A DNA stretch of 64,000 nt, from contig NZ_AP018227.1 in NCBI RefSeq assembly GCF_002368095.1, positions 3,443,563 through 3,507,562 on the forward strand, in the 5' to 3' direction. Both the position numbers and the translations under genes were made by a program. This document shows, piece after piece, positions 8,906 to 16,928 of the stretch. Origin of the DNA: Calothrix parasitica NIES-267 (GTDB taxonomy: Bacteria; Cyanobacteriota; Cyanobacteriia; Cyanobacteriales; Nostocaceae). The notes beneath the pieces are model-generated. The model saw nothing but the letters and a program-made list of their open reading frames with translations. It had not been told where the DNA came from and did not search any database. Numbering within the stretch: the stretch's first letter is position 1; each line of letters opens with the position of its first letter.

Positions 8906-9374
8906 AGCAATAAACCACCATACGACTTTTCACCAAAAATACTACATAAGTACGGTCAAAGTCTCGTTTTTGGCAAGCTTTTCTATTGAAAATCCCTGAC
9001 CAATATTGATACTTGTAAGATTTTCAGATAAAACGTAATGATTACAGTTCTCAGTTATTTTTTAGATTACTGAATAACTATTAAATATCAAGCTACAACT
9101 TATGGGGGAAATCGCGATAGCTATACTTGTATTATGCTGTTGCTATGCTGTTAAAAGGCAAAATATAAAGTTAAAATATATGGAATAGGGAATATAGCTA
9201 ATTGTGGTAGATTTCACTACATTATTAACCTCATCCTGTCTTTGCGGACATTCCTCTCCGCTATTTTAGAGAGGGAATGAGGATGAACGTTTTTTATAAC
9301 CAATTTCCCTATTTTAAAGAAAGGAAATAGATAGATAAAACAGCATTCCTCGGCAGTGAAAAACTAAAATTATT
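8906..9374. other. Intergenic with one palindromic repeat
   Basis: About 470 bp between divergent genes. At about 9231-9289 lies an imperfect palindrome: CCTCATCCT and CATTCCTCTC on the left pair with GAGGGAATGAGGATGA on the right. I see nothing else; promoters for psb32 and the next gene must lie here. Confidence 0.55.
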
Positions 9375-9866
9375 ATGAATTATCTTATTGCTGTTTACCC
9401 AAACAGGTTGCAAGCTTTATCCGCTTTTACTACTCTAGAAAAAGAAAGTTTTTCCAGCGAACAAATTAGTATTTTAGGTGAAGGCTATAAAAAAATAGAT
9501 GACTATGGAATTATTCAATCTGATTTACAAGGTGTAAATAACATCCAAGGTATCGCTTACTGGTCAGTTCCTTGTGGATTTATTGCTGGTTGTGCTTTGA
9601 TTTTTTTGACTAATATTGAAATAGTTACCGCGGCTAATTTTATTAATTGGATTATAGGAGGCTTATTAGGAGCAATTTTTTGCTTGTTAAGTACCTTTGT
9701 TATAGTTAGTAATACAAATTCTGTTGTTACTAATGAAGATGCTTGGCTTTATCAAAAGTGTCTAAATTCTGGAAAATACTTAATTTTTGTTAGCGGTACC
9801 GAAGAATTAATCAAAAAAGCGACGAGTATACTATATTCTTTTGACGTTGAAGATGTTTTAAAGTAG
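9375..9866 (+). CDS. Hypothetical two-helix membrane protein
   Basis: Protein of 163 residues that I do not recognise firmly. The first 35 residues (IAVYPNRLQALSAFTTLEKE) look like the alpha/beta start of stress-protein domains of the YflT/GSP17M type, which contain a glycine-rich helical hairpin. Two membrane segments lie at about residues 62-82 and 88-112 (WSVPCGFIAGCALIFLT and WIIGGLLGAIFCLLSTFVIV), followed by a soluble tail. It is flanked by long repeat-bearing gaps and has no operon partner. The ATG lacks a clear ribosome site. A stress-related membrane role is possible but is inference only. Confidence 0.6.
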   Translation: MNYLIAVYPNRLQALSAFTTLEKESFSSEQISILGEGYKKIDDYGIIQSDLQGVNNIQGIAYWSVPCGFIAGCALIFLTNIEIVTAANFINWIIGGLLGAIFCLLSTFVIVSNTNSVVTNEDAWLYQKCLNSGKYLIFVSGTEELIKKATSILYSFDVEDVLK

Positions 9867-10275
9867 GGAGTATGGAAAAAATTTGTATTTACTCATTTTT
9901 CTTGCATTTATGGAATAGTCGAATTTTTAAAACGCTTATTATTTTTAGCGTTGCTGAATCGCAATATTAAATTGTGATTTCACATTGTTGGAGACGTAAG
10001 AGGATGTTTGAAAAGTCTAATTTCATACTCAACCTGGCGATTTAAATCGCAGCTACACAAGCAAAACCCGTCTGCACGGGTTTAAAATTGGTTAGTCCAC
10101 GCAGGTGGTGAGACTAGTTGGGGGTGTCGGTTTCCGTCCCCCAAACTAGCGAACCCGGAGGGACTTCGCTTGTGTAGTAGCGGTAATAAAGAGCCAGATA
10201 CTTTTAAAACATCCTCGAACACTGTTACGTCTCTACAGGGGTTTTATGTTTTTTACAAAATGTATATAAATATAA
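9867..10275. other. Repeat-rich intergenic region
   Basis: Contains a degenerate GAGACGTA repeat near 9992 and a family D hairpin element (separate entry). No convincing gene is seen. A short open frame on the plus strand from 10170 consists of repeat sequence. Confidence 0.6.
10089..10185. repeat. Family D hairpin repeat (TGTCGGTTTCCG loop), copy 1
   Basis: Core hairpin at 10114-10149: CTAGTTGGGGG and CCCCCAAACTAG enclose the loop TGTCGGTTTCCGT. Flanks read GGTGGTGAGA on the left and CGAACCCGGAGGGA on the right, as in the copies at about 63438 and 63800. The stem here has five G:C pairs where those copies have four, and both sides change together. Confidence 0.8.
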
Positions 10276-10408
10276 TTAGGACTTACGCAAAGCAAAATTG
10301 TCATTGCGAACCGAAACGGAGTGTAGGGAAGCAATCCCAAGGTTTCGAGAGATTACGTCGCTGTCGCTCGGCCCGGACGCAATTACGTTACTTTTGCGTA
10401 AGTCCTAA
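10276..10408. mobile_element. MITE-like element with TTAGGACTTACGCAA terminal inverted repeats, copy 1 (family A)
   Basis: Non-autonomous element of 133 bp. The left end TTAGGACTTACGCAAA is matched by the exact inverted repeat at the right end (TTTGCGTAAGTCCTAA). The interior carries no gene. An inverted copy of about 130 bp lies at 41700-41829, with most interior bases alike, so the two are the same element. Ends starting GGACTTACGCA are frequent in cyanobacterial insertion sequences; no transposase is in this window. Confidence 0.85.
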
Positions 10409-10410
10409 TA

Positions 10411-10515
10411 ATATAGAAATCCTAGATGATTTGTGAGAAAGGTAGGTACCAGAAACCCCGTTATTTGAAAAAACCGGGTTTCTAAAATCTTACAAATGAT
10501 TTAGGAATGCTATAT
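10411..10515. repeat. Family B palindromic element (ATATAG...CTATAT), copy 1
   Basis: Element of about 105 bp with ATATAG and CTATAT at the ends and a central hairpin of AGAAACCCCGTT and AACCGGGTTTCT. It directly follows the MITE copy. Related copies lie at 41833-41937 (again directly after a MITE copy) and 51949-52048. Confidence 0.8.
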
Positions 10516-10603
10516 GACCATAATAGTCACGCTCCTAACACATAGCTTAATTTAGCAACGTCTTATCTTGACCTGTTTTTTATTACCTACTCCCTACTCC
10601 CTC

Positions 10604-11377
10604 TTATGCAAATAACCTAAATCTTGCTAAAACATTTTCAATTGTTTGTGGCAGAATATTATTCAATTCCTTGCTATCTTTAAACTGCATAATTTGAGTT
10701 GTCGTCAAATCAAAAGGAAACCCTCCAATATAATCCTCACGCTGCATTTGTGCGATTATAATCTGTTCCGAACGCTTACTTTGAATCGCATAACCAAGTT
10801 CAATACAGGTATTCGCACTAGGAACGAGCAAAGGTTTTTCCTTACCGCTATCAACGCTTGTAATCGGTGTCGCATCTGCAATAAATAACAAGCTTCTGCG
10901 AATTTTTCTCATCATGCTGCTCCCCAATCTCATCGGAGCATCTTTAGGACGAACTGACTCGATTAACTTTAACGGAAGTCGCGATCGCAAATTTAATTTG
11001 TCCAGAGTATCGAGCAATCCCTCCCTCAAAGCATCGCTAGCTTCGGAATACTCGCTTTGATAACTCAAAAAAATTGTTGGCTCTAACTGCGACAATAAAG
11101 CCTGCTTGGTAAAATAAATTTCATGGCTAATCAAATCAATATTAGCCACACTGTAACCACCACTACCTTCAATATAGAATTCTATATCGTCCCCTTCCAG
11201 ATAGCGGTTAAACCAAACCGAATTTCTGACATCCTCGCTATCTTCCAAAAAATCTGCTCTTAAAGCCGACTTCAACAAACTTTTCTTACTGATACGAATA
11301 TCTGGCTGACGTTTTTCCAACTCTGGAATCGGCTCATACTTTTCGATATACCAAGCTCTCAGAGCAATAATCGACAT
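10604..11377 (-). CDS. TIR-like / nucleotide-binding protein, putative
   Basis: Protein of 257 residues. The C-terminal half (about 100-257) has the pattern of TIR and nucleoside-deoxyribosyltransferase-like folds: a first strand TIFLSYQSEYSEASDALRE, a strand SLLFIADATPI, then PSANTCIELGYAIQSKRSEQ with a conserved glutamate E193 in the IELGYA motif, and GGFPFDLTTTQIMQF near the end. In TIR NADases the equivalent glutamate is catalytic. The first 100 residues are unfamiliar (ESGGYS-type strand near 73-80) and may be a sensor or partner domain. It stands alone between repeat-rich gaps. TIR-like proteins often act in bacterial immunity or signalling; that role here is inference. Confidence 0.65.
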   Translation of the reverse strand: MSIIALRAWYIEKYEPIPELEKRQPDIRISKKSLLKSALRADFLEDSEDVRNSVWFNRYLEGDDIEFYIEGSGGYSVANIDLISHEIYFTKQALLSQLEPTIFLSYQSEYSEASDALREGLLDTLDKLNLRSRLPLKLIESVRPKDAPMRLGSSMMRKIRRSLLFIADATPITSVDSGKEKPLLVPSANTCIELGYAIQSKRSEQIIIAQMQREDYIGGFPFDLTTTQIMQFKDSKELNNILPQTIENVLARFRLFA

Positions 11378-11674
11378 AACTAAAAGCTATTTCTTTAAAT
11401 TTGACTAAGTATTTCAAATATTTAACTTCGTACAAGCTTACAACGAAGTGTAACCATTGAGACAATTTCTATATGAATATCATCCCAATGAATATAGATA
11501 CCAATATCATAGGTATTGCAGTTGCTAAAACCTTCCGTGCTGCAACTACCTTAAGATAGTTACAGCGACTCTTAAATATAAAATGTTGATGTTTCCTCGC
11601 ACTTTACTTTCATCTCCATTGTCACTTATTAGTACAATAGTACCATGAATATAGAGATGAATCACGAAGAAATA

Positions 11675-12568
11675 TTAACTGGTAACTGCTAAGCGTGAAT
11701 CTTCTTCCGCTTCCAAAATATCCTTAGCTCGTAAGATATCCTGCTTATGTTTTTTCGTGACAGTAGGATACTTGAGCTTTAATTCTTTTAGTTTAGAACA
11801 GATAATATCAGCAACGGCCATACGAGTAAACCATTTGTGGTCGGCAGGGATAATATGCCACGGTGCCCATTCAGTGCTAGTGTGACGAAAAGCATCTTCA
11901 TAAGCACTCATATAATCGTCCCAAAATGCACGTTCTTGGACATCACTTTCAGAAAACTTCCAGTTTTTTTCTGGTAATTCAATACGCTTCATAAAGCGTT
12001 TTTTTTGTTCTTTTTTTGACACATTCAGAAAAAACTTGAGAACAATAACCCCATTGTTAACTAGATATTTCTCAAAATTATTTATTTCTTGAAAACGCTG
12101 TTTCCAAATATGTTTTCCTTTAGCGTAGTCAGGTAATTGTTGTTTTTCAAGTAATTCCGGATGCACCCGCAATATCAGAACTTCTTCATAATAAGAACGA
12201 TTAAAAATACCAATTCTACCTCTTTCCGGTAAAGCTTTAGAACTGCGCCATAAATAATCATGATCTAATTCTTCCGAGGAAGGTTGTTTAAAACTAAAAA
12301 CCTGACAACCTTGAGGATTAATACCAGACATCACGTGTTTAATAGTACTATCCTTACCCGCAGCATCCATCGCTTGAAAAACCAATAAAAGTGCATGAGT
12401 ATTTTGAGCATAAAGAACATCTTGGTATTTAGCCAATCTTTCAATATCCTTTTGCAGTTTTACCTTAGCATCACCCTTTTCATCAAAATTAGCGGTAAAA
12501 GCAGTATCATAATCCTTTTTCAGAGAAATCTTTGAACCAGGTTTAACAATAAAAGCATCATGATTCAT
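11675..12568 (-). CDS. Polyphosphate kinase 2 family protein
   Basis: PPK2-type polyphosphate:nucleotide phosphotransferase of about 297 residues. Walker A is AMDAAGKDS at about residues 66-74, followed by the lid segment MSGINPQGCQVFSFKQP and the second motif RGRIGIFNRSYYEEVLILRVHPE region. These fit the subgroup that uses polyphosphate to phosphorylate nucleoside mono- or diphosphates. A GTG lies immediately before the ATG; I choose the ATG at 12568. It has no operon partner. The protein would interconvert polyphosphate stores and nucleotides in the cytoplasm. Confidence 0.93.
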   Translation of the reverse strand: MNHDAFIVKPGSKISLKKDYDTAFTANFDEKGDAKVKLQKDIERLAKYQDVLYAQNTHALLLVFQAMDAAGKDSTIKHVMSGINPQGCQVFSFKQPSSEELDHDYLWRSSKALPERGRIGIFNRSYYEEVLILRVHPELLEKQQLPDYAKGKHIWKQRFQEINNFEKYLVNNGVIVLKFFLNVSKKEQKKRFMKRIELPEKNWKFSESDVQERAFWDDYMSAYEDAFRHTSTEWAPWHIIPADHKWFTRMAVADIICSKLKELKLKYPTVTKKHKQDILRAKDILEAEEDSRLAVTS

Positions 12569-12725
12569 CACAAATTAATTCCCGCAAAAGCTTATACACC
12601 ACCAACTTATTAATTGGCTCATAAGCCTCTACAGTAATAAGTATTTATCCTCAATTAGCAATCAATTAAAATAAAGCAACAAAACTTAGCAGATACTTAT
12701 TATTTGCAGCAATATTTATTGAATT

Positions 12726-12768
12726 TAGTAATTGGTAATTGGTAATTGGTAATTGATAATTGGTAATA
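12726..12768 (+). repeat. Heptamer repeat run (STRR, GTAATTG)
   Basis: Tandem GTAATTG heptamers with one GATAATT variant, lying between two minus-strand genes. Confidence 0.8.
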
Positions 12769-12807
12769 CTCCAAACTGATAACTGTTCGCTGCTCGCTGA
12801 TAACTGT

Positions 12808-13296
12808 TTACCAATCATCTTCTAAGTTATCTTTATTAATCGGACGCATCGCTTCTCTACCTAAAAGAAACATTCCAGCAACACCCAAACAAACAAACCA
12901 AATATACTCGCTCCAAAATGTTCCGATTTGTTGAGTTGCTGTCATTTCCGGATGTAGCGTAGTAAAAAAAAGCGCCAATACAAGAATCATTAACGAACTA
13001 AATCCAACACAACTTAAACCAATGCGAATTCGGAAAGGACGTAATTCCCAATCGTTAACTTTACTTAGGTCTATTTCTGCTAATTCTTCCAAAGAATCAT
13101 CGGCAATATCGGAAGCTTCTTGCAAGTTTTCACTTAACTTAGGAGGTAAAATTGGTACTAATGCAGCAACTGTTGGACGACGCAGCAAAGCTTCTGTATT
13201 TCGCAATATTTTCAAAGGTTTACGAGAAGAATCTGGCTCGGCAAATTCTAATTCTTCGGTACTATTTTCAACCGGGACTTCGCGCTCAAAATCCAT
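12808..13296 (-). CDS. Hypothetical cyanobacterial membrane protein
   Basis: Protein of 162 residues that I do not recognise. The first 85 residues are acidic and probably disordered or peripheral, with a SKVNDWELRPFRIRIG amphipathic stretch before the membrane part. Two membrane helices follow (about residues 99-120 and 131-149; ISLMILVLALFF-like and YIWFVCLGVAGMFLLG), ending in a short acidic tail (NLEDDW). Codon use and the clear ATG support a real gene. It precedes PPK2 by about 240 bp in the same direction, but a repeat run intervenes. Confidence 0.6.
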   Translation of the reverse strand: MDFEREVPVENSTEELEFAEPDSSRKPLKILRNTEALLRRPTVAALVPILPPKLSENLQEASDIADDSLEELAEIDLSKVNDWELRPFRIRIGLSCVGFSSLMILVLALFFTTLHPEMTATQQIGTFWSEYIWFVCLGVAGMFLLGREAMRPINKDNLEDDW

Positions 13297-13416
13297 ATTT
13301 TTGCCTCGTTGAAAAATTATCGCCTTTCTATTTCTATTTTTAGCTTATTTTACTAATAGTTGTCGGGATGATTGTAATTAAGGCAAAAAGTTAAAGGTTA
13401 AAGGTTAGGTGTAACT

Positions 13417-13535
13417 AATATCTTGCATGATTCGCAACAAACCCAAAGAAACCAGGTTTCTAGTGGTGAAAGTATCAATATTTAGTTTTGAAATAGAAAA
13501 TAAACCGGGTTTATAAGACTGGTGAAAGATATAAG
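13417..13535. repeat. Family C repeat (ATATCTTGCAT...ACCGGGTTT), copy 1
   Basis: About 120 bp beginning ATATCTTGCATGATTC, containing GAAACCAGGTTTCTAG and, 50 bp later, AAATAAACCGGGTTT. The reverse complement of 49428-49545 reads almost the same throughout, so this is a dispersed element. Confidence 0.75.
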
Positions 13536-13597
13536 GTGTAATATAATTTTTATTTTTTACAACTGATGCGTTTATTTTAGATTTTACGATAAATTGT

Positions 13598-13624
13598 GTA
13601 GAGACGTAGCACTGCTACGTCTCC
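13598..13624. repeat. Family F palindrome (GAGACGTAGCACTGCTACGTCTC)
   Basis: Perfect hairpin with arms GAGACGTAGCA and TGCTACGTCTC. It sits just beyond the 3' end of the peroxiredoxin gene, where it could serve as a terminator stem. Similar units lie at 1384, 27985, 42310 and 55303. Confidence 0.75.
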
Positions 13625-13640
13625 GTATTTTGTTTTGTGA

Positions 13641-14192
13641 TTAAGTAGTTTGCTGTAAATCCTTGAGTCTTGCCATTACATCTTGAGAATGAACGATTGG
13701 GTTAACTTTGACAAAAGTTTCTCGTAAAACTCCATCTGGGTCGATGATAAAACTATGACGGCTAGAAACAAACGATAACCAAGAACCGTAAGCTTTACTT
13801 ACAGCACCAGTTGTATCGGCTAATAAAGGAAACTTTAAACCTTCAGAATCGCAAAATTCAGCGTGAGAATCAATATCATCAGCACTGACACCAATAATTT
13901 CGGTATTTCTTTCTAAGTACTTCGGTAAATCTTCTTGAAAACGACGAGCTTCGATTGTGCAACCGGGAGTAAAATCTTTGGGGTAAAAATAAAGCACTAC
14001 CCATTTACCGCGATAGTCGGAAAGAGAAACTTCTCCATCTCCGGTATTAGTCGGTAAAGTAAATTCCGGTGCAGGTTCGTTGACAGTAGGTAGAGTCCCA
14101 CCCATCGCATTTGCAGCAGGAGCAAAATTAATCCATCCCAAGAATACGAAAAAACTGGCAAATAATATATTGAGAAAATTGCGGCGATTCAT
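13641..14192 (-). CDS. Tat-exported Bcp/PrxQ-type peroxiredoxin
   Basis: Thiol peroxidase of 183 residues that reduces hydroperoxides. The peroxidatic cysteine is C78 in FTPGCTIEARRF. Most PrxQ proteins have a resolving cysteine five residues later; here that position is arginine, and the only other cysteine is C114 (AEFCDSEG), so the mechanism is 1-Cys or uses C114. The N-terminus MNRRNFLNIL has a twin-arginine pattern, a hydrophobic core and an ANA cleavage site at 27-29, which points to export to the periplasm or thylakoid lumen. A GAGACGT palindrome lies just past its stop codon. Confidence 0.9.
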   Translation of the reverse strand: MNRRNFLNILFASFFVFLGWINFAPAANAMGGTLPTVNEPAPEFTLPTNTGDGEVSLSDYRGKWVVLYFYPKDFTPGCTIEARRFQEDLPKYLERNTEIIGVSADDIDSHAEFCDSEGLKFPLLADTTGAVSKAYGSWLSFVSSRHSFIIDPDGVLRETFVKVNPIVHSQDVMARLKDLQQTT

Positions 14193-14310
14193 TTTTCTGT
14201 AGAGTATGAATGAGTACTTTATATAAGTTTACAATTACTCGTACAGCAGAGGCATTTATATTTAATGGTTAATTAATATAGTGGTTTTTAGTTCGGTGCG
14301 ATACAGTTAG

Positions 14311-14384
14311 ACCTCACCCCGTCCTATGTCCTTCGGACACGCTACGCTAACGGACACCCCTCTCCTTATTAAGGAGAAGGGAAA
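14311..14384. repeat. CCTCACCCC...AAGGAGA palindromic repeat
   Basis: Starts CCTCACCCCGTCC and ends CTCCTTATTAAGGAGAAGG, with an insert GTCCTTCGGACACGCTACG between. Related pieces lie at about 25149-25196 and 58139-58180. It separates the peroxiredoxin and sipA genes. Confidence 0.65.
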
Positions 14385-14395
14385 GAAAGGGGTAG

Positions 14396-14623
14396 TTAAG
14401 TGTCAGTTTCTACGGATTCTATATACTGACTATCCAAAAGAAACGACCCATTAGTAAAGCGAATACCCCAGTATCCTCCGGGACGACGGTCAAGAACAAT
14501 ACCTTCCTCACCTACATGGATGATATCGGGAGGACGTAACATAGGCATTGGTTCGGCAGTTTTGACGTAAGGTGGTAGCGCTACCACGCGGACTTTACTT
14601 CCAATAACGAATTCTTCAGACAT
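14396..14623 (-). CDS. sipA: SipA, NblS/Hik33-interacting regulatory protein
   Basis: Protein of 75 residues matching the cyanobacterial SipA family (DUF3148), an SH3-like beta-barrel. The near-invariant text is IGSKVRVVALPPYVKTAEP, MPMLRPPDIIHVGEEG, LDRRPGGYWGIRFTNG and FLLDSQYIE. SipA binds the conserved histidine kinase NblS (Hik33), which controls high-light and stress responses, and raises its activity in vitro in studied species. It is a single gene; a palindromic repeat lies downstream. Length and sequence are those of the family. Confidence 0.92.
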   Translation of the reverse strand: MSEEFVIGSKVRVVALPPYVKTAEPMPMLRPPDIIHVGEEGIVLDRRPGGYWGIRFTNGSFLLDSQYIESVETDT

Positions 14624-14754
14624 AGTAGGGAGTTGGGAATTAGAAATTTATTACTTAATAGTCTAAATTTACCGCTTAATCCTGTTTCAAATCTTCAGGA
14701 TTTCGGTAATCTAGTACGGGGAAGATATTAGAAACAATAAAATTATTTTTGATT

Positions 14755-15081
14755 ATGCTGTCCAATAATTTGTCTCTTGTATACGGATTGCTTGGTGTTA
14801 TTTTAGTTTTTGCTGGAATTATTGGCTTTTTACGTTTGTTGTTCGCGGCAATTTATGCTAAAGGAAATGCTAAAGATGCAGTGCTTTTAGAGTTGATGGA
14901 AAGAGCGGGGATTCCTAACTGGAAAACTTTACAGCAAAAATCGGGTGTAAGCACTACTGTGATTTGGCTGTTACGGGATGGACAAGGGGATTCAGTTAAG
15001 TTGAGCGAATTATCGGATGTTGCTGATGCTTTGGTGTTACCTTTGTCGGTGTTTTTAAAGAAATTGGATTTGGTTGAGTAG
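14755..15081 (+). CDS. Membrane-anchored helix-turn-helix protein
   Basis: Protein of 108 residues. One membrane helix occupies about residues 7-30 (LVYGLLGVILVFAGIIGFLR). The remainder resembles an XRE/Cro-type helix-turn-helix: LLELMERAGIPNWKTLQQKS, GVSTTVIWLLRDGQ and KLSELSDVADALVLPLSVF, in the order expected of that fold. A TTG lies six bases upstream in frame, but the ATG at 14755 is preferred. Membrane-bound HTH proteins of this kind are common in cyanobacteria and their targets are unknown to me. It diverges from sipA. Confidence 0.75.
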   Translation: MLSNNLSLVYGLLGVILVFAGIIGFLRLLFAAIYAKGNAKDAVLLELMERAGIPNWKTLQQKSGVSTTVIWLLRDGQGDSVKLSELSDVADALVLPLSVFLKKLDLVE

Positions 15082-15087
15082 GTTTAA

Positions 15088-15150
15088 GGAGGGGGAAGAG
15101 GGGGAGATAGGGAAGAGGGGGAAGAGGGGGAGATGGGGAGATGGGGAGAG
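15088..15150 (+). repeat. Purine-rich tandem repeat (GGGGGAAGA/GGGGAGAT)
   Basis: Run of GGGGGAAGA-like and GGGGAGAT units on the plus strand, purine only for long stretches. A second run, GTAATTG/ATAATTG, lies at 15214-15242 just before the TPR gene. Confidence 0.75.
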
Positions 15151-15283
15151 AATTTTTAGGGAGCGAGACGCTCCCACTACATTTTTAATACTTGCTACTA
15201 GTTGGTGATGACTGGTAATTGGTAATTGATAATTGATAATTGTTTTTGGGGAAAGCTGGTATTAGTGGATTATGTGAAAAGCT

Positions 15284-16834
15284 ATGTCAGACAATCCCCA
15301 GGAACCGCGAGAATATGATGCTGTACTCGGTGGTGAAAATCCACCTCCGGTTGATGGTGCTGTTTTGGGTGGGATTGAAGGTGTTAAGCGTCGTTTCACT
15401 AGTAAGGTTGTAAAAGTTAGAATTGCAGCGCTTCGAGATGCTTTGAATTATGGTGATGCTGGTTTGGATTTGGTTATTGAAGCATTGCAAGATGAATCGA
15501 CGCTGGTAAAAGATGCAGCACTAGAGTTGTTAATTCATAGAGAAGAGCTTGAAGCGCAATTAGCATTATTACTACGTTTTCAACCAGTAAATGCAAAAGG
15601 TTATAACGAACGCGGTTTAGTACGCCAGAAGTTTGGGGATTTACAAGGAGCAATTTATGATTTTTGTGAGGCTACATATAGGGATGAGAATAATTTAACT
15701 TTTATTTATAATCGTGGATTTTGTCGTCAAGAATTAGGAGATTTAGACCGAGCAATAACTGATTATTGTCAAGTAATAGAGCTTGATGATCTGTATACAG
15801 ATGCTTACTTAAATAGAGGACTGTGCTTACAGCATTCGGAATGTATTCAGCAAGCAATTACTGATTTTTCAAAAGTAATTTATATAGATAATCAATGTAC
15901 AACTGCTTATTTGAGTCTAGGAATTTGTTTGCAATCTTTAGGAAATATTCAGGAAGCATTCATCAACTTTTGTAAAGTAATAGAACTTGATGATACATGT
16001 ACAGATGCTTACTTAAATAGAGGACTTTGTTTGCAATTTCTAGGTAATTACGAATGGGCAGTTTATGATTATTTATATGCAATAATTTATCAACCTAATT
16101 CATTGATAGCGTATCATAATAGTGGTTTTTGCTGGCACAAATTAGGAGAATATCAGCAAGCAATCAAAGACTACTCAGAAGCAATGAATATCGACCATTC
16201 ATATCCTCATTCTTATATAGGAAGAGCGCAGGTAAATACAGATTTAGGTAATTATAAAGAAGCAATTGAAGATTATGAATTGATTATCGAAGGTAATTTT
16301 GAGCCAAGTTTAAAAGCTCTAGCTTATACATTTTGTGGAGTTATTAAAAGCGCAACAGGAAATAATCAAGAAGCAATTATGGATTTTAATCAAGCAATTG
16401 CTATCAACCCAAATTATATTGATGTTTATATTAATCGTGCAGCAATTAAAACTAATTTAGGCGATTTTATTGGAGCTATTGCTGATTATTCTCGAATCAT
16501 TCTATTAAATCCCCAGTATCTTGAAATGTACTATTACTACCGAGGGAATTGTCATTTGTTCCGAAAAGATTACATAAATGCAATTCAAGATTTCACTCAA
16601 GCTATAGAAATTAATCCTAATTATTTAGATGCTTATTATAATCGCGGCTGTAGCAATTTTTCTAGGAAAGATTATCTAGCTGCTATAAATGATTTTAGCT
16701 CAGCAATTAAAATTGATCCTCAATATATTCGGGCTTATGATGCTAAAGCAAATGCTCACGTAGAATTGGGAGAAATTACCACTGCTGAATTTTATTTTCA
16801 AAAAGTTAAGGAATTAAAGGAGTTAGAAGGATAA
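15284..16834 (+). CDS. Tetratricopeptide repeat protein
   Basis: Protein of 516 residues. Residues about 30-95 look like HEAT/ARM-type helices (VRIALRDALNYGDAGLDLV). From about residue 105 to the end run roughly eleven TPR units of 34 residues with the usual pattern of AY, NRG, LG, AI, DF and I-N-P-N-Y positions. No signal peptide, membrane segment or catalytic domain is seen, so it should be a cytoplasmic scaffold. Internal repeats in the DNA (for example GATGCTTACTTAAATAGAGG at two places, near 15800 and 16003) suggest recent duplication of TPR units. The binding partner is unknown. Confidence 0.85.
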   Translation: MSDNPQEPREYDAVLGGENPPPVDGAVLGGIEGVKRRFTSKVVKVRIAALRDALNYGDAGLDLVIEALQDESTLVKDAALELLIHREELEAQLALLLRFQPVNAKGYNERGLVRQKFGDLQGAIYDFCEATYRDENNLTFIYNRGFCRQELGDLDRAITDYCQVIELDDLYTDAYLNRGLCLQHSECIQQAITDFSKVIYIDNQCTTAYLSLGICLQSLGNIQEAFINFCKVIELDDTCTDAYLNRGLCLQFLGNYEWAVYDYLYAIIYQPNSLIAYHNSGFCWHKLGEYQQAIKDYSEAMNIDHSYPHSYIGRAQVNTDLGNYKEAIEDYELIIEGNFEPSLKALAYTFCGVIKSATGNNQEAIMDFNQAIAINPNYIDVYINRAAIKTNLGDFIGAIADYSRIILLNPQYLEMYYYYRGNCHLFRKDYINAIQDFTQAIEINPNYLDAYYNRGCSNFSRKDYLAAINDFSSAIKIDPQYIRAYDAKANAHVELGEITTAEFYFQKVKELKELEG

Positions 16835-16851
16835 GCTGTATATTTATTTTT

Positions 16852-16925
16852 AACTCCTAACTCCTAATTCCTAATTCCCAACTCCTAACTCTCAACTCTT
16901 AATTCCTAACTCCCAACTCTTAACT
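16852..16925 (+). repeat. Heptamer repeat run (STRR, CCTAACT)
   Basis: Tandem CCTAACT/CCTAATT/TCAACTC heptamers filling the gap between the convergent TPR and chelatase genes. No separate terminator is visible. Confidence 0.85.
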
Positions 16926-16928
16926 CCC

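Noticed and set aside
10170-10436. Plus-strand open frame of 88 codons
   Set aside because: It runs through the family D repeat and the MITE; its codons are repeat sequence and the family has other copies with broken frames.
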